From Asterochloris sp. CNOR1 (taxonomy: Eukaryota; Chlorophyta; Trebouxiophyceae; Trebouxiales; Trebouxiaceae), in contig OZ017752.1 in the NCBI GenBank assembly GCA_963969365.1, forward strand, positions 682,001 to 746,000: DNA of 64,000 nucleotides, written 5' to 3'. How positions within the stretch are numbered: the first letter of the stretch is position 1; each line of letters begins with the position of its first letter. Position numbers and translations under genes: made by a program. Below the pieces are notes generated by a model that saw nothing but the letters and a program-made list of their open reading frames with translations, was not told the origin of the DNA and searched no databases. Of the stretch, positions 33,696 through 44,800 are shown one piece after another.

Positions 33696-36139
33696 ATGTC
33701 AGGCAGCAGATGCCATGCCGCCCTTGCATATGTGTGTGATGCACTCTCTGGCATTGGTGTCCGAGGTTTGACTCCTGAGCTGCTGCAGCAGGCCAGATCT
33801 GCTGGCCCTGTGGTGAGTCGGACTTGATCTGGCGCTTAGAGTGACCTGCAATGTGTAGAAGTCGCCGATCGCCCAGATGGACTGAGGCATGTCAATGTCT
33901 GCAGATTGAGGCTTTGTGGAGGGCTCTGCATGACCTGGTGGTTCTGGATCTCAGTGACTTTCCCAGCAATGAGCCAGGCCAGCAGCTGCAGCGTCTTTGG
34001 CAGCAGATTGCTATTGAGCAGGTGTCGGACGACCTGCCAGCTGCTGGTGAGGAGGGTGTCGCCTGGAGCTCTGAGCTGCAGTTTGACGCTGCTGGCACAT
34101 CTGCTGATGCCACCCTCACTGCAGGCGTCACTCTGGTGCAGCAGCACCTGATGGCAAGAGGTTACCCCAGGATGGACATGTTCACCTCAGATGCAGCTGC
34201 TGTCACCTGCAGGTTGCTTGTTCAGCGCAACATGATTGCTTGGCTGCCGGCCATATTGCTGCACAGCAGCCCCCAAAGTGTTGACCATCCTCCCCCTGCT
34301 GTGCAGAAACCTTTTGTTAGCCCTTGGCTGGCTCATGCAGACCTGCAACGTTCTTGGCAGATACCTAGATCTGTCTCTGCAGCAGAGCCCCTTCCCAGCA
34401 CCACTGCCGCCGTACCCTCAGGATGCTTTGGGCAGTGCTGAGGCAGCATCAGCAGGTCGCAAAGCTGCTCAACAGGGTGTGCAGCTGACGTCTGCTGTGG
34501 GGCACAGGAGTCACAGCATGCAGGGTGGTGAGAAGGTCAGGCATCACCCATACCTCTGCAGAGCATGGTGCTTGCAGTTTGCTCCATGCAGGGTTGCCTG
34601 GCCTGCCTGGGCTGCAGGCCATGTGCTTGACAACCTGCAGGGGTGTAAGACCCGCCCCCACCTGTTGCAGGTGGAGGCTGAGGCGCACCTTGCGCAGATG
34701 CTGCAGGGCAAAGCTTGCGCCAAGGCTCGCAGCATCGACGCGCTCATGCAGTGCCGCTGCCGGCAGCTGCTCTTGGTGGCAGAGCTGCAGCACAGCCTGC
34801 ATCAGGGCGGCCTTCAGCCTGCTTCTGCACCTCAGGCTCAGCCCTACAACTCAGACACCTGCAAGGCCTCAAAGCCAGTGCGCCAGCCAGACCTTGGGGA
34901 CACAGCCCTCCTGCCCAGGGACAGCAATGTACTTCACAAATCCAGCCGCCCTGGGCCAGTGCAGACCGCTGAAAACAGGCAGCAGAAAGCAGCCCACAGC
35001 CACCCTGCTGGGCTGCGTTTTGCTGCGAAGCCCACAGGGCGTGGCCAGAACTTGACGCCTTACGAGCTGCAGCTGCTATTGCACCCCCAGCGCCTGCACG
35101 CCCACCAGACGTCTCTGAAATCAGGCGCAGCCATCCTGACACTATGCAGTCAGGCACAGCACTATGCACAAGTCTTCAATAGCTGGCTGAGACTGGTTTT
35201 GGAGGAGGAGGAGCAGGGCTTAGCGGGTTTGCGGCCGCAGGTACATGCCAATCGCTGTCAAGTGGCTGGCGAACACAGCACCTGTTGATCAGCCCGGCTG
35301 TCATGCTCAAGCAGACTGGTCAGCTGTGACAATCATTTGCAAAGACAGCAGCAAGTGAGGCGCAAGATGCTGCCACCAAAGGGCCACGTACACAAAACCC
35401 TGTGGGTCTGCCTGCAGGAGGCTGCGTTGTCTCTGCTCAGCTGCACTGCCCTGGAGGGCCTGCTGATAGCAGATTTGCAGCAGGAGGCACACAGGCTTCA
35501 CAGCCATCTGCAGGCCAGCAGCGCTGGGGTAGACCAGGCTGTTGCACCTCAGGCAAGCCATATGCAGGTACTCCCAAAGCTGCAGCAGCAAATCATGGAG
35601 CAGTGTGCACCACCAGAGATGGATCAGGGTGAGTGGCTGGTGCTGACGATCTCCTGAGTCTGGCATATCAGTCAGGCAAGGACGAGCTCCAGTGCCTTCG
35701 CAGGTTGAGGGCATAACTGAGGGATGCTAAAGTGCTGCAGGTGCTGTCAATCCAAGTCTGCCTGAGGACATTTGCCAGGCACTGGATGCTCAGAGGCAGG
35801 CGTTATTATTGGCAGCACCGCCCTGGGCGTCTGCAGTCCTGGCTGCAGCAGACTGTGTGCATTACAGAGAGGCCTGCAGCACTGGTCCACCAGGGCGCTC
35901 ACCAATGGGTGCAACATGCACGCAGGAGGCAGACAGGTTAGCAGGGTAAATTAGGAACCACTCAAGTCCTTGTTTCACTTGTCATGACAGCAGCGTTGTG
36001 CTGTCTGTGCAGGCTGAAGGGGGAGTTGAGAGAGGTAGCTAGGCAGCTGGCAAGAACACGCGCCCTGGCAAAGCGGCATGTACAGTCTGTGACGCAAAAC
36101 CTGAAAGCATCACATCCTGAGATTGTAATAAACAGCTGA
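33696..36139 (+). CDS. TEDC1: TEDC1-like tubulin delta/epsilon complex protein
   Basis: TEDC1 (C14orf80) forms a complex with TEDC2, delta- and epsilon-tubulin and is needed for stable triplet centrioles in animals. Exons: 33696-33812, 33905-34212, 34307-34535, 34671-35240, 35418-35628, 35741-35936, 36013-36139; 585 residues, all phases closed. The resemblance to human TEDC1 is in order along the protein: an N-terminal helix with LTPELLQQARSAG (human SPEIFRRAKF), ALWRALHDLV (SALWQLLFRV), LVQQHLMARGYPRMDM (LVKSALCSQGYPRLAL), NLLLALGWLM (ELLLALSWLL), NLTPYELQLLLHP (HLSVTEAEMLRDP), and a tryptophan in FNSWLRLVLEEE (VFWQWMDTVLD). The C terminus is helical. Identity is low, so this rests on ordered motif matches. 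It ends 77 bp from the HAUS3 stop. Confidence 0.58.
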
Positions 36140-36216
36140 GAGTTGTGACATCAGCCCGCAAACTGTGTCAGACAGAGTAACTAGACATCACTGTTTCATA
36201 CAGATTCAGCTCCTGA
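36140..36216. other. 77-bp tail-to-tail gap, TEDC1/HAUS3
   Basis: The two stop codons are 77 bp apart on opposite strands, so the 3' UTRs almost certainly overlap or run into the neighbouring coding region. A TGTAA at about 36123 lies just before the TEDC1 stop codon. Confidence 0.7.
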
Positions 36217-39200
36217 TCAAGCAGTGACCTGAGTGGCAAGCCAGGCTGGGTCTGTGTGGAAAGCGGTAAGAACATGGCGCTCAGCCTGCAATGGCGCCCC
36301 ACGCTGTTGAATGATGTTCTCATGGGTCCTGATCTCAGCCTCCATGACCTGAACAGAGTTTGCCAGCTGTGTGTTGCTCAGCAGCAGCTCGTCAATACAG
36401 TCCAGGAGCTCAGGCATCGATAGCTCCGCATGCTGCAGCTGCGTCCCAGAGAAGAGCTGAGGCTGCAGGGAGCCAAAAGCGGCATGCAGGCTGGGCACCA
36501 CTTGAGCCTGCACTACTGCTTGCTGGAGGACCATGAGCTGCTGCTGCTGGTGGAGACCTGTGCTGCAAGCCTCCAGGCGTCCTAGCAGGCTGCGGACAGT
36601 GACAGGGGGTGCTGCCGAAACTTGAGCTCCTTGTGCAGCCTCCAGTTCACTGCATGGCTGCTCGATGTCCAGCCCTTGCATTGCAGAGTGGAGGCCATGC
36701 AGGAAGGCGTCCTGCACCAGCAATCAGCGCATCTCTTAGCAGTGGGTTGGAAGCTTGGACCTTGTAAACTTGAAGCGCGTCCTTGACCAACTGGCTTAGC
36801 TTGGGCAAGCCAGCAGCTGGGGCAGCAGGCAGCGTTGCGCTGCCAGCCAGGTGACGAGCAAGCAGAGCATACGGTCACCTGGCTGTGCAGCGTCAAACGC
36901 TGAGGCTCCGCTTGCTGGCTGGCCCGCATGGCGGCATAGCTCTCAAGGCGCAGCTGCGTCACTGCCTGCAGCTCCTGAAGCTGCTGCTGGGCCAGTGTGA
37001 CAAGGGACTGCAGCTCCTGCACCAGCACATTGTGCTTCTCTTTCAGAATCGGTTTGGAAGTGACGAGCGGTGCATGGTCCTGCTAGAATGTACTACACAC
37101 ACGTCTGACAGCATGGCCACAGTCACAAGACAGAAAGGGGCAGGACAGCTCTAAGGCCCAAGGGGTTGCCCATCAGCCTGTCGGGCACAAGGAGAGACTG
37201 TGCACTTTGCAGCCAATGGTGCCGAGCACTCTGCTGACCCAAGTGCACCTCTGAACCTAGTGCACCTGCTGAGCAAGAGACACCGCACTCATTTCTTGCT
37301 GCACCTCCCTGTCCCGCGTAGACTGCAGGGCACAGGATGCTGTACCGCTGCAGCATGCTCCTACCTGGCAGCTGCCGGTGCACCAGATATGTACTAAACA
37401 GTACACCTGCACTCGCAGGGCCAGTGTCTGAATCCTCCTGCGCTGCACTGCGGCCTGTGAGGCGGCTGTCCTGTCCAGCACAAGCTGCTTGACATGGTGC
37501 CCCTGAGAGACATGTGCATGCTCCCAGGCAATCTCCTGGGTGCACCTGCTGAGCAGCAACAGCTCACCTGCTCTTGCAGCGCCTGCCTACCCTGCTGCCG
37601 CCGCACCTCCGCCGCATGCCTACTGGTCAACTGCTGAATGCCTGCTGAGCAGTGAAGCTTGCACCTGAGCTTGCTGCGCCTCCCTATCCCGAATGAGCTG
37701 CATGACAGGGCGCTGCACCACCCCAGCATGCTCCTCCCAGGCACATGCCGGAGCACCAGACAGCGCACCTGTACCTGCCGCGCCTCCCTGTCCCGTGCAA
37801 GCTGCATGACATGGTGCCTCGCCGTCTGTCCTCTGATCAGCTGCATGAAGCGCTGCTTGCGCTGAAAGTAGTACAGCTGCCTCTTCAGCTTGCGGGTGTA
37901 GTCCTGCTCCAGCAGGCTCACATCCTGCAGAGGTCACAGCAGTCGGGCACTGCAGGCTCAAGTCTTGCATAGCACAAGCCTGGCAGCAGGGTTGCATTGT
38001 ACCACAATTCCCAGCAGAGCTTCCCAGCCTCACACCCCGCAGAGGCCTCAGCAGTCAGGTGCTGCAGGCTCACATCTTGCAAAGCGCAAGCTAGCACCAG
38101 GGTCACTACAGCAGCTGGCCCAGCCCATGCAGAGCAAGGATGAGAAGGCTCACATCAGGCACACACCAGAGGCGTGTGGACCTGCAGAACAGGAGCACTT
38201 ACTGAGCAGTGCGTGCCCACACATTGTACCAATCATGTGCTGCAGCACTCACACCGACCTGGCCTCACTCAGCCACACCCTCTGACTGAGCAGCAGAGTT
38301 GGAGGCATGCCAGGTGGCGAGAGGCAAGTCCTCTTTTGAGCACAGCAGCAGCATCTTAACAGGGCGCCCCACCTGCAGACCTGCCAGCTCTGCGCAGAGC
38401 TCCGGCACCTGGCGCTGCAGCAGCTCCTGTTTGCGCCCCTGGGCCTGCTGCACCTGGCGCTCCAGGAAGTCCACCTCGCTGTGCACAAGCCAGGGCTCCT
38501 GCACAGCACAAAACCCTGTCAAGAGCAGCAGCACTGACTTTCAGACTGCGCTGCGCACAGGCCGGGGTCCTGGCACGGGAAAGCGCTAGTTGACAGTCAA
38601 ACTGCACTGTGCCCCAGCCAGGGCTCCTGAACCGCTCAATTTACACAATTGTTGACAGCAGTGGCTTCAAGTTTCAGATTGCACTGTGCACCAGCCAGTG
38701 CTCCTGCACAGCACAGAACCGCTTGACACTCAGGGTGTCAAACCAGACTGCAATGTGCAGCAGCAGGGCTTCTGCACAGCACATTATTGTGAGCATGTTG
38801 GCAGGGATGTGAATAGCCAAGAGTTTCCATCTAGCCTTGCAGGCTCAACCACCTCTGCCGCAAAGCTGCTGCCAGCGGCCTTCTTGAGATCTAGAGTCCC
38901 AGCGCACATAACAGCAGCCAGACATTCTGCTAGATTTTTTTCCAGGTCCTGAAAACGCACAGCTACCGCAGCATCTGCACTACTGCCTGCCTGCCAGTCA
39001 CGACCGCAGGGCTGTGATTGTAGCTGACCTGCACTGCTACCCCCTCTGATGCCTGGGCAGCCTGCAACGCTGCCTCCTGCTTCGCCTGCCATGCCCGCGC
39101 TACGATGTGCTGCATGCGGCTGGTGGGATAAATCCACGCCAGCCGCTGCAGCTCTGCAGTCCTGCGCATAAATGCCTGCAGGCACAGCACATGGCTGGTG

Positions 39201-41653
39201 GGGTAGATCCAGGCCAGCTGCGGTCTGCTGCGAAAGCCTACTAGGACAGGAGATGGCTGATGCCAACTTCCATGCCAGCCACTGCAGTTCTGTATATGTG
39301 TGGATGGACCACCTGCAGGCACAGGCAACAGTTGAGCCATGCCAGCCGCTGCAGCTCTGCAGAGCTCTTCATGCCTGCAGGAACAGGACATGGCTGGTGG
39401 GGTGGTTACATGCAGACCGCTGCACTTCTGCAGATTGCTGCGCCAAGCTCTGCACATGGGACACAAGCTGTGGCTGTAGATTCGACCTCAGCAGCACTGC
39501 TGCCACTTTGCTAGCTACAAGTGCTCTGACTGCCAGCCTGCTGCAGAAGAGGGGATCCCCCGCTGGAGATGCCTGCATCCTCAGTCTCTGCACGCATGCC
39601 TCGTGACATGTGTTGCCTCGCGACATGCTTTGCTCTGCATGCATCAACTCTCACTGTCCCGGAAGCTGGCCGACTCCCCTGGTGAGGCAGGAGATGCGTC
39701 AACTTCTGCCAGCAGCAGGCGCACAGGGGGCGGTCCTCACCGCAGAGCCATCCCCCTTCAAAACCCTCAACACCTGGGCACTTGTGGCTGCAGGGTCATG
39801 CTCCCGCAGCCAGGCGGGGCAGGCATGCTGCTGGCTGAGTGCTGCTGCAGGCCCCTCCTGGAATTGCTTCTGGTAGAACCTGCATGAGGGATGCTTTGAT
39901 CGACCAGCCACCTGGGGCCAGCTTCACATGGGGTCCCACTTTGGCTAAGCCAAGGTCTGAGCTCTACCTGCCAGTGACTGCTTGCATGCATGAAGGCAGG
40001 TGGCAGGCACAGCCCTCAAGCATCAGAAGCAGAAGCAGGAGTTGGCGGCGGTGGCAGCGCCCTCTTGCATAAGAAGCCAGTGCCCTGGCTCCAAGTGCAC
40101 CGGCAAGCTCCTGCCTGGCTTCTCAGTGATGTCATGCAGCTAGCGCACAGGCACATGCGCCAGTGGAGGGCCAGATACCTATCATGCAGGGGGGCTGCAA
40201 TGTAGCGGGCGCACAGGCATGTGCAGTCACCAGCACAGGGCCACATAGCTGTTAAGCTCCACCCGATATTGGGGCCTCGCTTAGCAGCAGCCGTACAGAC
40301 AGGTGTCAAGCTGATGCTTGGCATGGAGGCCTTGTTTTTTGGGTGGCATGGACATCTGCATGGACCGGTGCCTGACAGCTACCTGTTGAGTTCCTGCCTG
40401 AACCTGAGGTCGTCTCGCTCATAGGCCTGCATATCCTGCTGGGAGAGCAGCCACTCGCTGCGGGGGCCCTTGCACTGCAGTGACACGACTGCATGCTCAC
40501 AGGATGCTATGACAACTGGACACGGCTGGTTCAAGAGGCGCTTGAATGGAAGTCAAAAGCTGCAATGCTTTACATTCTCTAGCCTATTACATTGCTGGGA
40601 GCATGCAGGCCTGCAAGGATAGGGCTGCAGGTATACCAACCATATGACCCATCATTATTGCCAGGCTTGACAGCCTGACAAGCGCTGTGATGCACACATC
40701 TTCATGCAAAGAAGAGCATCAAGCAGTGCAGGCCAATTCAGATATGTTTGTAGCCGCATCGAGTCAGCAATGTATGCGACTGCAAGCTAGCCCATGTCGT
40801 AGTGCGGCAGGCAGCATCTGACATGAGCAGCAGTGGCAGCATGTAGCACGTGGGCTGCTAGGCCCAAATGGTGCTCACCAGCCTCGCCAACTCCCCAGCG
40901 GTTCCAGCCAGTGCCGCTGCCGCCGCCTGCAGCTCTGCACTCTGCTGCTCCAGGCGGGCACGGGCAGCAGCCTGCCTCTCTGCAGTGCTGGCGTTTGGGA
41001 GCTGCCAGCAAGCATGCTGCTGTGACAGAATGTGGCACTCAGCCTGCGCAGCGGCCCTCAGGCTCTGCAGCGCCCGCGTCTGCTGCTGAATGGCGGCCAG
41101 GTCCTGCTCCTGTCCTGCTGCAGCCTCCTGCAGAAGATCGCATGTGATGCTGTCTTGCTGACACACACTTTTCTGCGGAGACCTGTGACTGCCGTGGGAC
41201 AGCTTTCTGTGGTCAGCGCTGGAGAAGTTGAGCTGTTGCTAGTGAATATTGTGTAGATCAAACACGCTGTGTGGGCTCCCCTGCAGTGGGCTCCTGGAAC
41301 ACAGACAGCCAAATGTCCTTTCACACCTGAAGTTGGTGAGTGGACTCCTCTGGCTGCAGCAGCAGCACAGCTGCCCGCTCCTGCTGCACAGCTTGCTGGA
41401 CAGCGCTTAGCTCTGTCGATTTGGCGCGTAAGGCCTTGTCCTTAGCCACACCATCAGAGAGCTGAGCCAGCCTGCATTCTGTCTGGCTACACAACCTCTT
41501 CTCGGCTGCATCTGCAAGCCATGCCAGCAGGGCATGGCAACCCTGTGATCTGGCTGCATGCAGCAGTGATGCTGAGGCAGTTGAGGGGCACTCAAAGCCT
41601 CTCAGCTCGGCTGCACGTATTAGTCTGGATGCTGGGTCAGCATGTGAGGCCAT
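36217..41653 (-). CDS. HAUS3: Augmin complex subunit 3 (HAUS3/AUG3)
   Basis: Augmin recruits gamma-tubulin to existing microtubules so that new ones branch off in the spindle. Minus-strand exons: 41327-41653, 40879-41127, 40383-40474, 39741-39879, 39029-39175, 38853-38948, 38373-38498, 37769-37924, 36879-37016, 36217-36711; 654 residues with phases closed (plant AUG3 is about 617). Ordered matches to plant AUG3: an N-terminal globular part with LAWLADAAEKRLCSQTE; FRQELNRFYQKQFQEGP (AUG3 TKELNQWFAKQLDTGP); RTAELQRLAWIYPTSRMQ (RVAELQRLRSIFGTSERQ); QVPELCAELAGLQ (ETIPELCWELAQLQ); LEQDYTRKLKRQLYYFQRKQ; DAFLHGLHSAM (DSFLHGVRDLL); and the C terminus AFHTDPAWLATQVTA (FFCNPERLRNQVREL). The protein is mostly coiled coil. 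One short exon near 36730-36820 may be missing from this model. Its introns hold several arrays of exon-edge copies. Confidence 0.82.
37330..37768 (-). repeat. Copies of a HAUS3 exon end and donor
   Basis: Read on the minus strand, the end of exon 37769-37924 and the start of its intron recur at about 37640-37740 and 37400-37520. Shared words include catgctcc, agctgcatgacatgg-like and cgcctccctgtcccg-like strings on the plus strand. Confidence 0.65.
37925..38110 (-). repeat. Two copies of a HAUS3 exon acceptor
   Basis: Segments at about 37946-37994 and 38055-38103 (plus-strand core gctgcaggctca, period about 109 bp) repeat the acceptor region of the exon starting at 37924. Confidence 0.7.
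38480..38800 (-). repeat. Four-copy array at a HAUS3 exon acceptor
   Basis: The plus-strand phrase ccagggctcctgcacagcac at the acceptor of exon 38373-38498 recurs in diverged form near 38560, 38620, 38690 and 38765, each next to an actgcactgtg-like word. Confidence 0.75.
39105..39460 (-). repeat. Array of copies of a HAUS3 exon start
   Basis: The exon 39029-39175 begins with sequence encoding RTAELQRLAWIYPTS. Diverged copies of this edge lie in the adjoining intron at about 39190-39225, 39270-39310, 39330-39375 and 39385-39435. One still reads QLAWIYPTS. Confidence 0.75.
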
Positions 41654-41850
41654 CTGCTAACAACGTCGCCATGCACGGTCAACAGCCGGATATGTTGACC
41701 AGCCCCAGTGCACCACCAAGGAGCAAATATCAGGCCACTTCCGGGCTTGCTTTTGCGGTTCAAGGGGACTGACCAGCAACCGAATACCAAAAGAGAGCCA
41801 GCAACAGTTGGGCTGGTCCATGATGCTGCTTGAGTAATCACTGCCTGTAG
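41654..41850. promoter_or_regulatory. Probable bidirectional promoter, HAUS3/SNX
   Basis: 197 bp between divergent start codons. Assigned by position only. Confidence 0.45.
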
Positions 41851-44800
41851 ATGGCAACGGCCACAGCGAATGTGGAGATGGATCAACCTGGCCCAGCTGA
41901 TGGAGTGCAGCAGCCTCCTGCACTGGATGCCTCTCATGTCATTGAGCGCAGCATGCAGCAATTTGCCAAGTTGGCATTCCTGGTCTGGGTGCTTGCTTGG
42001 GCCATGACGAGTGAGCCCTGTGCCCTCCGCTGCATGCTGACCAGCTCTGAGTGGCAGCGTGCCGCCTTTGGTTGGTCCCAGGCATCAGCCACTTCCCCTT
42101 CTCTGCACTGCAGACACCAGCCAGTACATGTGGGCCAATCTGCCCATTGCAGTTGCCCTGGTGGCTGTTGGCACATGGATCTTTCTGCATGTGGACATTC
42201 AGGCCAAGAACTTACCCGGCAAAGGTGAGCTTTTGTTCGTGCAGGGCTGCAAGCTCTGTGCTGTTGGCCAGCACATACCCACTGCTGAGAGGAGTGGTGC
42301 AGCAGCTGCCCCTGACCTCTGCGTCAAACCTGGCTGGCAAGCACTGCCAGTACACTACTGCCTGCAAGCAACTCTCGAGCCATCTCTGAACATGTGATTG
42401 TGCAGCGGGGAGGCGGCGGGGTCTGTTTGCTGGCATGGGGGAGGACGCGCCCAGCAGCGGCCTGACCGGGCACAGGGCAGATGGCAACAAGTGGAGGGAG
42501 CGCGTGCAGGCTCCTGTTGTGGAGCTGGCGTGGGAGACATTGTGTGGCAGCATCCTGCAGGAGGTGCGATCCTGCATGCAGTGGAAGCAGTCAGGTGCGA
42601 AGAATGCTGCAAACCGCATACCAGTCTGTGTCGCTGCTGTCCTGACCTGAGTGTGGTGGTGCTGTTCCGCGCCGGCTGCTGCTGGGCTGTGCCAGGCGAC
42701 TGCTGCTGTTTTCATGGACAGGCCAGATGTGATGCAGTCGGACTCTGCAAAATCGCACCGCCTGGCATGCATGGCGACGGTGTGATCCCCAGTCTGATGT
42801 CCGCCCCTGTCACTGATGCAGTTCATCTATGACATGTGGTGGGGCTTGCTGACGCCTGACAAGGACTTTCCCCGTGATGTGCGCCGCGTGCTGAATGATG
42901 CCTTTGGGGAGCTGGCCTTCAGGGCTCGCAAGACAGATGTCAAGATCCTGCTCAGGTCAGCCCCATGGCTGCTGTGACAGCCCAAGTCTGACCGTTGCCG
43001 GGTGCTGGGGTAGCTGCCTTGTGCATATGCTGTGATCAAAGTTTGAGAGAGGTCTCTACAGAACTGCCTGGCGACTTGATGGTGCAAGCAGCACAGCATG
43101 GAGCAAGCTTTTGGTTCGCTCCAGGCAGCACAGCGCACACCCAGCGTGGCGCGTGCCATCAAACCTGCTCCATCCTGCCACACAGCGCAGCCAGCATGCG
43201 TGACGCTTGCACCTGTCCACATGCCAGGGACCTGTTTGAGCTGGTGATGGATGCTGCCCTCTCAATATCTTCACATGAGCCCCTCCTGGTGCTTCTCTGC
43301 GGTCAGCTGGTACTGGACACGTGTGTGGTACCCATGCAAAGATTGCACAGTCATGGCTCTGTGAGGGCCCTACAGGGATGTGGCTGAACTGGTGATGGAG
43401 CAGATTGACCTGTTCCGCTACACGCGCGCCAGCATTCAGGAGGGCGTCGGGGAGCAGGCCTTCCGGCAGATGACCGCAGCTGCCTGCGAGCGCGCCATGC
43501 AGGCAGAGATGCGGGCAGAGAAGAACCTGCACCCTGCGCTGTACCCTCCAGGGTCTGGGCACGCGCCCACAGGGCACTACAAGGTGAGGTGCTGCTGCCA
43601 GGCAGTGACCACGTGTCATTAGGTGATCCTGTGCCTGCATTTGTGCCCCAAGAGCATGCTTATGGAGACCTTAGGGAGTGCTCACATAAGTTACTGGTGC
43701 TCCGGCATTGGGACAGCGCAGAGCGCAGCGGCTACAGCCATTTGCCAGTACATCACCCCCTGACCTCAAAGACGCCCCCCTGGGGCTGTGCTAAAGCGGC
43801 AGCCCTCACCCTCACCTCTGCAACCCACATCCCTGCTTTACATTTCAACTTGCTGCAGCACTGACCATTCACCATTCAAATGGCGCCCCCAGCCTCAAAG
43901 TGGTCCCTTCGGTGCTGCAGCAGGCTGCCTGTTGGCGACCTTCTCTGTTCCGCCCTTTCCACCACCTCAGCATAACACACCAATGCATGCTGCTGTGGCC
44001 GTGCAGTTCATCCGGCAGATCTGTGACGGCATGACAGCCTACCTCATGGACAAGAGCGACTTCAACAAAATCATGATGCGGGCAGCAGCGCGAGAGCTGC
44101 TGGCAGCCTGCGTCATCCGCCCCATCATGTACTACTTCACACCCTACAACATCAACAAGGTGACCACAGATCAGCCTGCATGCCCTTCTGCACTCTGATC
44201 GCTGTTGTGGTACTACGTCACAACCCAAGGCATCAACCAGGTCGGTCTGCTCCACAGCTGCCACCTCTGTCGTCCTGTCTCCATCTCTGCTGCAAGGTTG
44301 CTCACATCGCCTATGACGGCGCTTGGTCACGGGCTGACTGCACAGCTAGCTGTGGTCAAACCCGGCGCTGGACTCAGACGCGAACCTGGCAATGCATCAC
44401 AACATGAGGCATGTTGCTGCCACTGTATAGCTGCTTGCTCACAGAGCAGTCATCATCTGCAAGCAGCCTGCATGCTCCTCTGCATGCCAGCGGCATGCAA
44501 GGCACTGACTCGCAGTCAGATGTACTGCTTGTGCCTGCAAACAGTGCTTGCTTGGGTGCAAGAGCAAAAGCAGTCACTGCGAGGGGCACAGCTTCACTGA
44601 CCAAGCTGCCTGTGCCTGCAGATGGTGCTGGCTCTGCTGCAAGAGCGGGTCCAGAAGCGGACGCTGCGGGAGGCAATGGATGTCGAGGAGGCTGTGGCAG
44701 CTGCCGCGTCTATCGCAGACAAACCTGGCACCATGAAGGGGCACTGGGAATTTGCCCAGCGCGTGCTGCAGTCGCAGCAATCTGAGGACAAGTCAGCTGC

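Noticed and set aside
33696-36139. Assignment of this gene as another augmin subunit (HAUS4, 5 or 6) because of its neighbour
   Set aside because: Its motifs do not follow the order of those subunits as I know them, whereas several ordered matches to TEDC1 are visible.
43224-43320. An extra SNX exon starting RDLFELVMDAA
   Set aside because: It duplicates the start of the next exon, has no matching donor, and including it breaks the PXA domain and the phase that otherwise fits exactly.
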